Notes under the pieces: model-generated
The model's database searches: none
Told to the model about the DNA's origin: nothing
The model's input: only the letters and a program-made list of their open reading frames with translations
Shown here: positions 27,411 through 36,081 of the stretch, one piece after another
Position numbering within the stretch: the first letter of the stretch is position 1
Layout of the letters: the number at the start of each line of letters is the position of its first letter
Translations under genes and position numbers: made by a program
Assembly (NCBI GenBank): GCA_963827515.1
Contig: CAWHBF010000001.1
Span: 310,001-374,000 of the forward strand
Source of the DNA: JABFSA01 sp963827515
Lineage (GTDB): Bacteria > Acidobacteriota > Vicinamibacteria > Vicinamibacterales > UBA2999
Length of the DNA: 64,000 nt
Direction of reading: 5' to 3'

Positions 27411-28259
27411 GTGTCGCTGATTTCGGCCTCTCTTCCGGCGAGTGTGATTCCCGAAGCTCAGGGCCTTGCCCGGATCGTGTTCGGTCTTCTGCTCGTTCGC
27501 CACGGGTTGGAGCAGGTATTCGGCTACCCGCCTGCATTGGTCGACTATCCCCCGTTCTCCTTGCGCGGCGCCCTGAAGATCATCACGCTGCCGGGTGGAA
27601 TCCTCGTCATGCTCGGGCTGTTCACGCGCCCGGTCTCCTTGACCATCTCGCTGCTGTACCTCGGGTACTGGCTCGTCGAACCTCTGCCAGCCAGCCTGCT
27701 GTCGGGCCAGACTCTGTTCGGCGCGCGTGGGCCTTCCGATCCGATCCTCCTGACGGGGTTCTTCCTCATGTTCCTCGCGGCCTCCGGACCCGGGGCGTGG
27801 AATCTCGATCGGTTGAGACATCGCAGTCGTGTCAGCCAGCCGGACCCGAAATGGGCGGAGTACTCCCTGGGTGCACTCCGGATCGTCGCGGCCTTTTTGT
27901 TCATTCACCATGGTCTGGGCAAGGTGCTGGGGCCCAATCCGGCCGACCCCTTGTCGCTTCGCGGGCTCGCGGCGGTCCTCGAACTGGCCGGCGGGCCGAT
28001 GCTCATGGCTGGACTGTTCACGCGGCCGTTGGCGTTCGTCCTCTCTGGACAGATGGCGGTCGCGTATTTTCTGAGCCACGCGCCCAACGGCTTCTGGGGC
28101 AGCTTCGCCGGCCCCAACCAGCAGGCCGCTGTCCTGAACTGCTTTCTGTTCCTCTTGTTCTGGGCGGCGGGGCCAGGGGCCTGGAGTCTGGACGGCGTTC
28201 GGCGTCGACGTTCGGCGGCCACGGTCGAGGTTCTAGGCGCGGCACGGGGGACGCAGTAG
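27411..28259 (+). CDS. Membrane protein with two DoxX domains in tandem
   Basis: An internal duplication. Both halves (about 15-125 and 145-255) carry the DoxX pattern of four helices: ARIVFGLLLVRHGLEQVFGYPP / LRIVAAFLFIHHGLGKVLG, then a Gly-rich helix followed by LGLFTRPVSL / AGLFTRPLAF and AASGPGAWNLD / WAAGPGAWSLD. Single DoxX proteins have about 130-150 residues, so this is a fusion of two (282 residues). DoxX proteins have been linked to redox homeostasis and quinone or thiosulfate chemistry. GTG 27411 has AAGGAG seven bases upstream. Confidence 0.88.
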   Translation: MSLISASLPASVIPEAQGLARIVFGLLLVRHGLEQVFGYPPALVDYPPFSLRGALKIITLPGGILVMLGLFTRPVSLTISLLYLGYWLVEPLPASLLSGQTLFGARGPSDPILLTGFFLMFLAASGPGAWNLDRLRHRSRVSQPDPKWAEYSLGALRIVAAFLFIHHGLGKVLGPNPADPLSLRGLAAVLELAGGPMLMAGLFTRPLAFVLSGQMAVAYFLSHAPNGFWGSFAGPNQQAAVLNCFLFLLFWAAGPGAWSLDGVRRRRSAATVEVLGAARGTQ

Positions 28260-28312
28260 AATGACGTCGCATCGGAGCTGGCCGTGAAGCCCGCTTCGGA
28301 GGAGACGAGCTC

Positions 28313-28693
28313 ATGAAAGCAAGACGATTCGTTCTGGCGCTGGCCTTGGCGGCCCTGGCAAGTGCGGCTCAGGTTTTCGCTCATCACGGCGGCGCTGCCT
28401 TCGATCAGTCGCAGACCAAGACTTTTGTCGGCACGGTGACCGAGCTGCAGTTCGCGAATCCCCACGTCTTGGTCTTCTTCGACGCCAAGACCACCGACGG
28501 GGCTGTGGAGCAGTGGTCCGGATGGCTCACCGCTCCCACCAAGCTGGCTCGGGCTGGCTGGACGAAGAAGACACTCGTACCCGGCGATCGTATCGAGGTC
28601 ACCGGCACCCCTCACAAGGGGGGCAGCCACATCCTTCAGATTAGGAAGCTGATCGCGCCTGACGGCAAAGAGCTTCCACTCTTCGAGAACTGA
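28313..28693 (+). CDS. DUF6152 family exported protein
   Basis: Small exported protein of 126 residues. Signal peptide 1-23 ends in VFA, followed at once by HHGGAAFD, the hallmark start of the DUF6152 family. The mature part is a single beta domain (VTELQFANPHVLVFFDAK, later GDRIEVTGTPHKGGSHILQIRKL), similar to OB-fold-like domains. These proteins are common in acidobacteria and often sit beside the other family of secreted proteins found next door. A GAGGAGACGAGCTC stretch lies upstream of ATG 28313. Function unknown. Confidence 0.85.
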   Translation: MKARRFVLALALAALASAAQVFAHHGGAAFDQSQTKTFVGTVTELQFANPHVLVFFDAKTTDGAVEQWSGWLTAPTKLARAGWTKKTLVPGDRIEVTGTPHKGGSHILQIRKLIAPDGKELPLFEN

Positions 28694-28745
28694 CGTTCAC
28701 TCTTCTGACACGTTCCGGCCGGTGGGCCGGGATCGGAGGCTCGAC

Positions 28746-29543
28746 ATGCGGCAGGACTTGATTCGTGGAACGGTCGCGACGGCGGCGACACTCGCACTGG
28801 CGTGGGGCTACCTCGCGCAGCCACACGTGGTGGCGGCGCAGGGGCGCGGCCGAGCCGCCGGTCCCGCGCCGGCCGCAAAGCCGTCGGCTCCGGCCCCGGT
28901 GCGTGATCTGACCGGAGTCTGGATGAAGGGGCGCGCGCCGCAGGGCGTGCCGACCTTCGACGGCTCGACCTGGACGCCAGGTATTCAGCCACCGCTGACC
29001 GCGTTGGGACTCGCTGAGAAGGCCAAGAACAAGCCGAACAACTCCGGCGAGTTCCAACTCCACGAGACCAACGATCCGGTACTGACGAAATGCTACCCGC
29101 CGGGAGTACCCCGCGTGTACCTCCATCCGTACCCGTTCGAGTTCATTCAGACTGCGAAGGCGGTCCTGCAGGTGTTCGAGTACGACCACTTCATGCGACG
29201 GATGTGGACCGACGGCCGCCCGATTCCCACGGATCCCGATCCGCTCTGGATGGGCACGTCGGTGGGGCGATGGTTGAACGACACGACCCTCGAGGTCGTG
29301 ACCGTCGGATTCAATGAGAAGACCTGGATCGATCGGGCCGGCGCACCGCACAGCGATCAGCTCAAGGTCACCGAGCGTTTCCGCCGCGTGTCGTTCGACC
29401 AGCTCGAGGTGGACGTCACCATGGAGGACTCCAAGATGCTGGCGAAGCCCTGGACCGCCAAGGGCTACTTCGACCTGCGTCCGGGCTGGGAACTGGGCGA
29501 GATCTCCTGTTCAGGAGACTACCTGGAGTGGCCAGGCGCCTAG
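28746..29543 (+). CDS. Secreted protein of unknown function, paralogue of the gene at 33.6 kb
   Basis: Signal peptide (about 1-33, ending VVAAQ) and an Ala/Pro linker, then DLTGVWMKGRAPQGVP. The conserved C-terminal half (WMGTSVGRWLNDTTLEVVTV, then GFNEKTWIDRAGAPHSDQLK) aligns with WGDSIGWYENGNTFVIDSIG and GFNGRAWLDQMGHPMTTKAH in the protein at 33563-34435, so the two are paralogues. The fold is probably mostly beta. It is preceded by DUF6152 and followed by a strong terminator. ATG 28746 has GGAGG seven bases upstream. 265 residues; no enzymatic motif recognised. Confidence 0.72.
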   Translation: MRQDLIRGTVATAATLALAWGYLAQPHVVAAQGRGRAAGPAPAAKPSAPAPVRDLTGVWMKGRAPQGVPTFDGSTWTPGIQPPLTALGLAEKAKNKPNNSGEFQLHETNDPVLTKCYPPGVPRVYLHPYPFEFIQTAKAVLQVFEYDHFMRRMWTDGRPIPTDPDPLWMGTSVGRWLNDTTLEVVTVGFNEKTWIDRAGAPHSDQLKVTERFRRVSFDQLEVDVTMEDSKMLAKPWTAKGYFDLRPGWELGEISCSGDYLEWPGA

Positions 29544-29596
29544 GCGAGGGATGAAACGGACGGCCTCCTGATGGAGGTCGTCTCTGATGTGTATCA

Positions 29597-29634
29597 AGAA
29601 GGGGCCGGGGACAATACCCGGCCCCTCTTTCTTG
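29597..29634 (+). terminator. Intrinsic terminator
   Basis: A perfect 9-bp stem GGGGCCGGG (29601-29609) pairs with CCCGGCCCC (29617-29625) around a 7-base loop and is followed by TCTTTCTT. It ends the operon of the DUF6152 and secreted-protein genes. Confidence 0.8.
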
Positions 29635-29685
29635 TACGGACGATTCGGAGCGAAGTGCGGTGCGGCGGGAGGTGGTGAGGAAAGC

Positions 29686-29735
29686 AGCTGGGCAACCGGT
29701 AGCAGAATCCTGCTACCAGCTACCGGCTACCAGCG
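29686..29735. repeat. Palindromic element with heptamer GCTACC repeats
   Basis: GCTACC occurs three times with a 7-base period (29712, 29719, 29726). Its reverse complement GGTAGC lies at 29698, so GGTAGCAG-AATC-CTGCTACC forms a perfect 8-bp hairpin (29698-29717). The element starts right after the stop of the TonB receptor gene (minus strand) and lies between convergent genes. Same design as the elements at 2.9 and 53.0 kb. Confidence 0.65.
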
Positions 29736-29737
29736 AA

Positions 29738-32700
29738 CTAGAAATCGATCTGGGTGCTGAACTTGATCATCCGTCCACCAATCGTCTGAAGGACGTTGAG
29801 CCACGCGGGGCCGTACCGTTCGGTCACGGCGAGGACGTTGCCCGTGTTGAACAGGTTCGCGAGATCGATGTTGCCGTTGGCCCGCACACCGCCGAACCGG
29901 AAGCTCTTGCTGAACCGGAGATCCACCTGCTGCACGCGGGGTTCATACAGGGACAGCGGTGGGATCAGGAGTTCCGTACGGGTCTGGTTGCAGACGGCAA
30001 CGCCGGGGGCGCAGCCCGACAGGTTTCGGCCCAGTGACGGCGCGATGACCGCGTTGGTCAGCACGATGTCCGCTCCGGTCGGGATCCCGGAGAAGTTTTG
30101 GTAGATGACGCTCGTCTGCAGATCCCATGGCAGCGGGTAGACAACCAGGAACTTGACCTGCGAGCCCGATGACCATGGCGGCGTCACTTTGCAGAAACGG
30201 GTTGACGGCGTATCGATGACGCCGCAGTTCTCCGTCGTGGTTCGACCGATGCTCATGCCGCCGGCCACCTGTCCTCCCTGCAGGAAGCGAGCGGTCAGGT
30301 TGATGTCGACGCCGTTGTAGATCTCGCTGCGATCCCCATAGTGAGACTGCTGCGTGATCAGATTGTTGACCTGACCGAACTTGTCTGGGTTCAGGTCGTA
30401 GAGGCCGCAGATACGCTCGCCGCTGGTGGACCCCAGGCGGTCGTCGGTCGGCGCGGTGAAGCAGGTACTCGCTGTAGTCGGCCGGCGTCACCGCCAGGTT
30501 GTCCGTAGCCAGGAAGTTGCCGTACCAGGTGCGGAAGTATCCGATGTTGATGCCAAGACCAGGGCGCAACTCGTGCTGGAATGAGACTGAACCCTGCCAG
30601 TTGTAGCTCTGCTGATTGAACCCGCTGATCGAATCAGGCGCATTGTGTGAGGTGAGAACTACGCTCTGTCCGAAGTTGAGATCCGACCACGGTCCGACGC
30701 ACTCGCCGTTGGGCTGCGGGGTTGAGCAGGTCGCAGTCGGGCTTGTAGTTGCCGGAGCGGGGGTCGGCCGGGCCAAAGAAGCTATCATTCCACGCTCGCA
30801 CGGTGCTCGGCGACTGGCTGTGCTGCGGCTGCGCCTGGCCCGTCGCCCGGATCGCTGGACTGTTGCGCCCGAGCGCAACCCTTGACGGCCGTCTTGCCGG
30901 TGCCAAAGAGGTCGTAGGCGCCGCCCATCCGCGGAAGCAGGTTGCGCCAGTGCGGAAAGTTCGGGATGTACGGCAGGGTGCGCTCCGGCACGAACGGGCC
31001 CGCCGCCAGCGTCACTTCGTCCAAGTCCTGGAACACGTCGTTGTAGCGGACGCCCAGGTTCAGCGTCAGTCGATCCATCGTCCACTGGTCCTGCACGAAG
31101 ACGACCTTCTCCACGGCGTGGTCCTCCCACGCGAACGGCACCGCCCAGATCCGGACCTGGATAGGCACGCGGTTGTTGAACACGAAGTCCATCCCCTGAT
31201 TGATCTGGTTGGGGTCAGTGTTCTTGCTGGCATCGCCCGTCTTGACGTACCGATATTCGAAGCCGGCCTTGAACTGGTGCGCTGTCGTGACGCGGGACAC
31301 CGCGAAGTTCCCCTGGTGCTGCGTCCGCGGGATGTATATGTACGAGCCGGTGTTGCCGACGTTGATCGCACGCGAGCCGTACCGGAAGTTGGTTGACTGT
31401 TCCAGAACCTGAACGGGGGTGACCCCGCCGGTTTCCGGGCGTCGCGTGTTCGTCTGAACCTGCGTCTGGCTCGCGAACCCGCGCCTCCAACAGGAAGCGG
31501 TCGTTCACCGGGTACGTCCAGCGATTGCTCGAAATGATTTGCGGCTTGTACCGATGCTCGCCTGTGGCCTCCGGCGCCGTCGCCACGGCGCCCGTCGTCG
31601 TGAGGAGACCGAAGGGACAGTTGCAGTTCGGCTGGGAGGACGTGGACGACGAGAACCGGTGTCTTCCGGCCTGCAGCGTCAATCGGAGCGTGTAGTCCCG
31701 CGAGAATGGCGAGGTGAACGCCGGACGGGACAGATCGGCTTCGTAGAGCCACGGGGTCGTGGCTTGGAGCTTGTTGTAGTAGTTGCCCTGCTGGTACAGG
31801 TGTGTGGTCCCTCGCCGGCTGGAGGCGAAAAACCAGAGGCGATCGCGCATGATCGGGCCGCCAAAGGCGCCAGCCAGGTCGTAATGCTTCTTGAGCGAAG
31901 CCGACTGCCGCAAGCCGCGGGCCTCGAGCTCGTCGCTGAGGTTGCTCGCGATCAAATCCGGTGAGGTGAAGGAGTAGGTCATCCCTCCCGAAAACATGTT
32001 GCCGCCGTCGCGCTGCACGATATTGACGGGCGTCCAACGAGGCTGCGCCGATGCCACCCGTCTCGATCGACGACTTCCTGGAACGTTAGCTGGTTGTAGA
32101 TGAAGACGCCGGACACCAGCGATCCGATTGCCTGGTTCATGCCGTCCACAACCGCGTCAGCCTCCGGCGCGCCATGCACCCGGAATCGGAGCTGGGCGGT
32201 GTCGTCCACCCCACCCACGCTGTAGGCCGTCGGCGCCACGAGCGCGGCTCCGGGGATGACGTTGGCCAGTCCCGTGATCCGGCCGGTGCCCGGGATCGCC
32301 GCCAGCGTCTCGCGCTGGAACTGCGACTGCTGCTGCGTGCTCTGTACGTCTACGAGCGGGGCCTCGCCAGTGACGGTGATCGTCTCTTCGAGGGCTCCGA
32401 GGCTCATGTCGCCGTTCACCGTCGCGACGAAGTTCGCTGGCAAGACGATGCCGTCGCGCCTGAACGTCCTGAAGCCGGGAAGGGTGAAAGTCACAGAGTA
32501 GTCGCCGGGCCGCAGATCCACGATGCGGTACAAGCCCTTCGGCGTCGGTAACGGCCGTACGGACTTTGTCAATCAACGCCGGGCTCGCCGCTTCCACGGT
32601 CACGCCGGGGAGTACACCGCCGGACGTGTCGCGGGCGACTCCGGTGATGCTGCTGTTGACGCCCTGTGCCCACGCCGTCAATCGGCGCACACACGAAGGC

Positions 32701-32739
32701 AACGGCGATGATCAGACCGACGATGTGTCTACATCTCAT
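29738..32739 (-). pseudogene. TonB-dependent receptor with N-terminal carboxypeptidase-like domain, broken into about eight frames
   Basis: Outer-membrane receptor of the large acidobacterial type. In order: signal peptide MRCRHIVGLIIAVAF from ATG 32739, carboxypeptidase-regulatory-like domain SSITGVARDTSGGVLPGVTV, plug region ETITVTGEAPLVDVQSTQQQ and FRVHGAPEADAVVDGMNQ, then barrel strands such as AGAFGGPIMRDRLWFFAS. It ends in GNIDLANLFNTGN and a C-terminal FSTQIDF with the terminal Phe expected for outer-membrane insertion. The coding sense changes frame about seven times (near 32.68, 32.56, 32.06, 31.48, 30.89, 30.72 and 30.47 kb). Every segment still encodes recognisable family sequence, so the decay is recent or the assembly has indel errors. 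Confidence 0.85.
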
Positions 32740-32834
32740 AGGCCACCGGACTCCTGTCTTGGAACGAGAAAATGCGCCGAGAGGACCGAACAGCGGGTCA
32801 GTGGTGCGCGGACCCATGCCTGAAGGGTGACGGG

Positions 32835-32863
32835 ACGCTACACTGCGAACCCAGCAGTGTCAA
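32835..32863 (-). promoter_or_regulatory. Promoter with inverted repeat in the spacer, upstream of the TonB receptor
   Basis: On the minus strand a consensus -35 TTGACA (32863-32858), a 17-bp spacer and TAGCGT (32840-32835). The spacer is bracketed by a perfect inverted repeat, ACACTGC (32840-32846) and GCAGTGT (32854-32860) with a 7-base gap, which overlaps both promoter hexamers. A dimeric repressor bound there would block RNA polymerase. The receptor start follows about 95 bp downstream. Confidence 0.55.
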
Positions 32864-32912
32864 GGGAGAGTCGTCGGTCTGGTCGAGACGTCAGGCGTCG
32901 GGTGCGAGGCGG

Positions 32913-33521
32913 TTAGTCGACGATGTAGATCTGGGAGCCGATGTCGGGAAACGCCTTGAACGACGCCTTCCGATCAAAACGGTCGACCGCCGTCATCGTG
33001 TAGCTGATCATGCCGGTCTCCGCATCTTCCGGCACGATCCAGAACCCCGTCCAGAGTTCGAGGGGCACGCGGAGGTAACCTGCTGGCGCTGGCGCGTTCG
33101 GGCCGGCGGCGCCGCGCCACCGCATCGGGAAATCGATCGTCTGGCGACCCTTGGTCTTGCTGTTGTAGGTGATGTGTCCGGTGATGATCGCCGTGTTCTC
33201 GACCTCTCCGCTCCCGCCGTCGATCGCGGTCATGCGGAATCCCATGCGCATCCCGCGCCTGAAGCGGCTGAGAAGAATGCAGTTCTCTGGATTCTGGCGA
33301 CCGTCGAACAGCGCCGAGTCGCCCCAGATCACAAGTTGCCCCGACGGATGGCCGGGCTGGGGCGCCGGCGGTGGGGGAGCGCCGCGTCCCCCGGCGGCTG
33401 CGGGTTGGGCGCCCGCGCCGGCAGGCGGGGGGCCGCCCTGGGCCGCCTGCGCCACGAGCGTTGCCGTGACGAGTACCGCTACGACCAGGCATGTGAAAAG
33501 CGCAAGCGCCCGCTGTCTCAT
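32913..33521 (-). CDS. Secreted protein of unknown function
   Basis: No named family recognised. Signal peptide at 1-25 (FTCLVVAVLVTATLVAQA), then about 35 residues of Pro/Gly/Ala low complexity and a compact beta-rich domain (QLVIWGDSALFDGRQNPENC ... FPMRWRG ... YLRVPLELWTGFWIVPE). It ends QIYIVD. The open frame extends further upstream, but the signal peptide fixes the start at ATG 33521. A TATAGT box ends nine bases before that ATG. It is transcribed toward the TonB receptor gene and lies in a group of secreted proteins of unknown role. 202 residues. Confidence 0.7.
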   Translation of the reverse strand: MRQRALALFTCLVVAVLVTATLVAQAAQGGPPPAGAGAQPAAAGGRGAPPPPAPQPGHPSGQLVIWGDSALFDGRQNPENCILLSRFRRGMRMGFRMTAIDGGSGEVENTAIITGHITYNSKTKGRQTIDFPMRWRGAAGPNAPAPAGYLRVPLELWTGFWIVPEDAETGMISYTMTAVDRFDRKASFKAFPDIGSQIYIVD

Positions 33522-33530
33522 GACCGCCGG

Positions 33531-33536
33531 ACTATA
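33531..33536 (-). promoter_or_regulatory. -10 box close to the start codon
   Basis: TATAGT (five of six) on the minus strand ends ten positions before the ATG at 33521. The predicted transcript start (33524) leaves a leader of only three bases. No Shine-Dalgarno is present. Confidence 0.45.
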
Positions 33537-33562
33537 GCCCATTTCCCGTAGATGATGCCACC

Positions 33563-34435
33563 TCATTTGGCCGGTGTCGCGGCATCCCGCAGTAGCGTTT
33601 CCGTGAAGTAGGTGTTGTCCCGGACCGAGCAGTTCCACGGCACCTGCATGAACGCCACGTTCGACTGCCTGAGCGTGATCGTGTGTTCGATCGGCTTCAT
33701 GTAGGCGCCCGGATCGTCGACCGTGCGGTGAACGCTGAGTGTCTTGTCCGCCGCCAGTGTGTACCGTTCGATGATGTGCGCCTTCGTCGTCATCGGGTGT
33801 CCCATCTGGTCGAGCCACGCCCGGCCATTGAATCCGATGGAATCGATGACGAACGTATTGCCGTTCTCGTACCAGCCGATTGAGTCACCCCACACGGTGG
33901 GGTCCAGATCCTCGAGTGGCGGATGTTTGCTGTTCAGGCGGATGACCCGGAAGGTCTGCATCAGCTCGTGGTGCATCACCACTCGCTCAGGCGTCTGGAT
34001 GAACACCGTCCGGGTGGGATGCGCGTACGCGCGAAGCGGCCCGTTGGGTTCACAGAACCGAATCCACGGGTCGGTGGTGCGTTCCGGCTCGGCTTCGGGC
34101 CCGGTTGGGGGCACTTCGGACAACGTGCGCTGCAGCGCCCAGGGCTGATAGACGATGTCTTTCTCTTTCCCGCGTTGTGCTCCCCCACGGTCCGCCATGC
34201 TGATGCTCTGGTACGGACTGGCCAGCCATGAACCCGACAAGTCGGGCACGGGAGATGGCTTCAGGTTCGCTGGCGGGCCGAGCGGCAGGAAGTTCGGGAG
34301 TGCAAGGAGTGCTGCCGGCGGCTCAGGGGCGAGGGGGAATACTGGAGTTGCAGGTGCCTGGGCGTTGCCAGACAGTGCGGGCCACATGAGCGTGACGCCG
34401 ACCAGTGCGCAGATACCGAGCAGCTCACGACGCAT
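33563..34435 (-). CDS. Secreted protein of unknown function, paralogue of the gene at 28.7 kb
   Basis: Signal peptide at about 1-26 (ICALVGVTLMWPALSGNAQA), Pro-rich linker, then VPDLSGSWLASPYQ, matching the DLTGVW opening of the protein at 28746-29543. The C-terminal half contains WGDSIGWYENGNTFVIDSIG and GFNGRAWLDQMGHPMTTKAH, the family core. The frame is open another 120 codons upstream, but ATG 34435 follows GAGAGGAG and gives a proper signal peptide, 290 residues in all. Together with its paralogue it brackets the broken TonB receptor. No catalytic motif is visible. Confidence 0.72.
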   Translation of the reverse strand: MRRELLGICALVGVTLMWPALSGNAQAPATPVFPLAPEPPAALLALPNFLPLGPPANLKPSPVPDLSGSWLASPYQSISMADRGGAQRGKEKDIVYQPWALQRTLSEVPPTGPEAEPERTTDPWIRFCEPNGPLRAYAHPTRTVFIQTPERVVMHHELMQTFRVIRLNSKHPPLEDLDPTVWGDSIGWYENGNTFVIDSIGFNGRAWLDQMGHPMTTKAHIIERYTLAADKTLSVHRTVDDPGAYMKPIEHTITLRQSNVAFMQVPWNCSVRDNTYFTETLLRDAATPAK

Positions 34436-34556
34436 AGCACTCCTCTCCGGGGGTTGGGCCGCGATGGCCTCGCGGTGCCGTAGTCTACACCTTTCTGTGG
34501 GCGTGACCGGAACGTGTGGTCTACTTGTGTCCGCAAAAACTAAGGAGGCCTCGTTC

Positions 34557-35132
34557 ATGGTGATTCGATCCGGGCTGGTCGGAATGGCGGCGTTGGGTAT
34601 GGTCCTGGCGATGACGCCTGGGGTTGTGCAGTCACAGGGACGAGCGGGCGGACCGGCGCCATCCCCGGCGGGACGATTCGTCGACAACGGCGACGAGACC
34701 ATTACCGATACCCAATTGGGCTTGATGTGGGAGAAGAAGACCAGCGCGGTCGGCAGCGGCACGAGCAGTACCGACATTCGCGACGTCGACAACACCTACA
34801 CCTGGGAATACGCGATGAATGAATGGATCGATCGACTGAACGGTCGCCTGATCGCGTTCGCGAACGACGGCGCATTCGCCCGACACTCCGATTGGCGTCT
34901 CCCCACGATGCAGGAGCTGCAGTCGATCGTGGAGCCGCAGGCCCCGGGGCGGATCAACGGGACCTTCGGAGCGAACGTCCCCGCCAGTTACTGGACCGCG
35001 TCACGACGACTGTTCGGTCCCATGTTCGGCTCGACGGCCGTGCCATGGTACGTAAGCTTCGGCGGTGACATTCCGGTCTACGTCGGTCAGCCGTTTACCT
35101 TCCACGTGCGAGCCGTCAGGGACGTCAGGTAA
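34557..35132 (+). CDS. Secreted DUF1566 (Lcl C-terminal domain) protein
   Basis: Signal peptide at 1-27 (LGMVLAMTPGVVQSQG). The mature part is one DUF1566 domain: GRFVDNGDETITDTQLGLMW, later HSDWRLPTMQELQSIVEPQA, then a C-type-lectin-like ending PASYWTASRR and TFHVRAVRDVR. Such domains occur in adhesins and exported proteins and probably bind ligands. ATG 34557 is preceded by a strong AAGGAGG at 34542-34548. It is divergent from the secreted protein at 33.6 kb, and both promoters must lie in the 121 bp between them. 191 residues. Confidence 0.83.
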   Translation: MVIRSGLVGMAALGMVLAMTPGVVQSQGRAGGPAPSPAGRFVDNGDETITDTQLGLMWEKKTSAVGSGTSSTDIRDVDNTYTWEYAMNEWIDRLNGRLIAFANDGAFARHSDWRLPTMQELQSIVEPQAPGRINGTFGANVPASYWTASRRLFGPMFGSTAVPWYVSFGGDIPVYVGQPFTFHVRAVRDVR

Positions 35133-35199
35133 CGGGTAGCGCGATGCCGCGCGCCGCACCGCCTGGCGTGCGGTGATGCATCACATACGGGGATAGGCG

Positions 35200-36075
35200 A
35201 TGACTGATCGTGCAACGTCAGGATGGTTACCCTGGATTCCCTATCCGACGGTGATGCTCCTCGGGTTCGTGCTCTTTGCAGTGCTGCTCGAGTCCGGCGT
35301 ACCGCTCATCGTCAGCACCTACGTGCCTGTGCTGGTGACGGCCGCGCTGGTGACGTGGCTCGAATGGGTGTTCCCATACCGCCTCCGGTGGAGGCCGGAG
35401 CCCGGCGAGATCAAGACCGATCTCTCCTTCATGATCGTGGTGCAGCTGCTCTTCCCACCTCTCGTGGGGTTCGCCTTCACCTACGCGCTCATCGAGCCGG
35501 CTCGTTCTCTCGACTTGCCGTTCACACGCGTGTGGCCGCACGGCCTGCCGATCTGGCTGCAAGCCGTGCTGATGATCCTCGTCGTGGATTTCGTTCGGTA
35601 CTGGATCCACCGCTGGGAGCACGAGAACGACACGCTCTGGCGGCTCCACTCCGTTCATCACTCGGTGGAGCAGCTCTACTGGCTGAACACGGCCAGGTTC
35701 CACCCTCTCGAGAAAGCGCTGCAGATGCTGGCCGACAGCCTGCCATTCCTCTTGATGGCCGTGGACGAGCGCGTCCTGGCGTTGTACTACGTGGCGTACG
35801 CCATGAACGGCTTCTTTCAGCACTGCAATATCCAGCTCCGCTATGGTCCCCTCAACTACATCGTCGGGAGTGCGGAGACGCACCGCTGGCATCATTCGCG
35901 CGTGCCGAGGGAGTCGAACGCCAACTACGGCAGCACGGTCGTCGTGTGGGACGTGTTGTTCGGGACCTGGTATCTGCCGGACGACCGCGAGATTGCGGAA
36001 CTCGGCCTACAGGACCCGTCGTATCCCAAGTCGTTTTTCCGGCTCCTTCGCGCGCCATTCAAACCGGCACCCTGA
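35200..36075 (+). CDS. Sterol desaturase / fatty acid hydroxylase family protein
   Basis: Integral membrane di-iron enzyme of 291 residues. Four or more hydrophobic helices (PTVMLLGFVLFAVLL, LLFPPLVGFAFTYAL, WLQAVLMILVVDFV, with others) surround the eight-histidine set: DFVRYWIHRWEHE, LWRLHSVHHSVEQLYW and ETHRWHHSRV. It would hydroxylate or desaturate a lipid-like substrate. ATG 35200. The next gene, encoding the GH3-type synthetase, begins six bases after its stop, so they are very probably co-transcribed and may act on the same molecule. Confidence 0.88.
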   Translation: MTDRATSGWLPWIPYPTVMLLGFVLFAVLLESGVPLIVSTYVPVLVTAALVTWLEWVFPYRLRWRPEPGEIKTDLSFMIVVQLLFPPLVGFAFTYALIEPARSLDLPFTRVWPHGLPIWLQAVLMILVVDFVRYWIHRWEHENDTLWRLHSVHHSVEQLYWLNTARFHPLEKALQMLADSLPFLLMAVDERVLALYYVAYAMNGFFQHCNIQLRYGPLNYIVGSAETHRWHHSRVPRESNANYGSTVVVWDVLFGTWYLPDDREIAELGLQDPSYPKSFFRLLRAPFKPAP

Positions 36076-36081
36076 CGGAGC

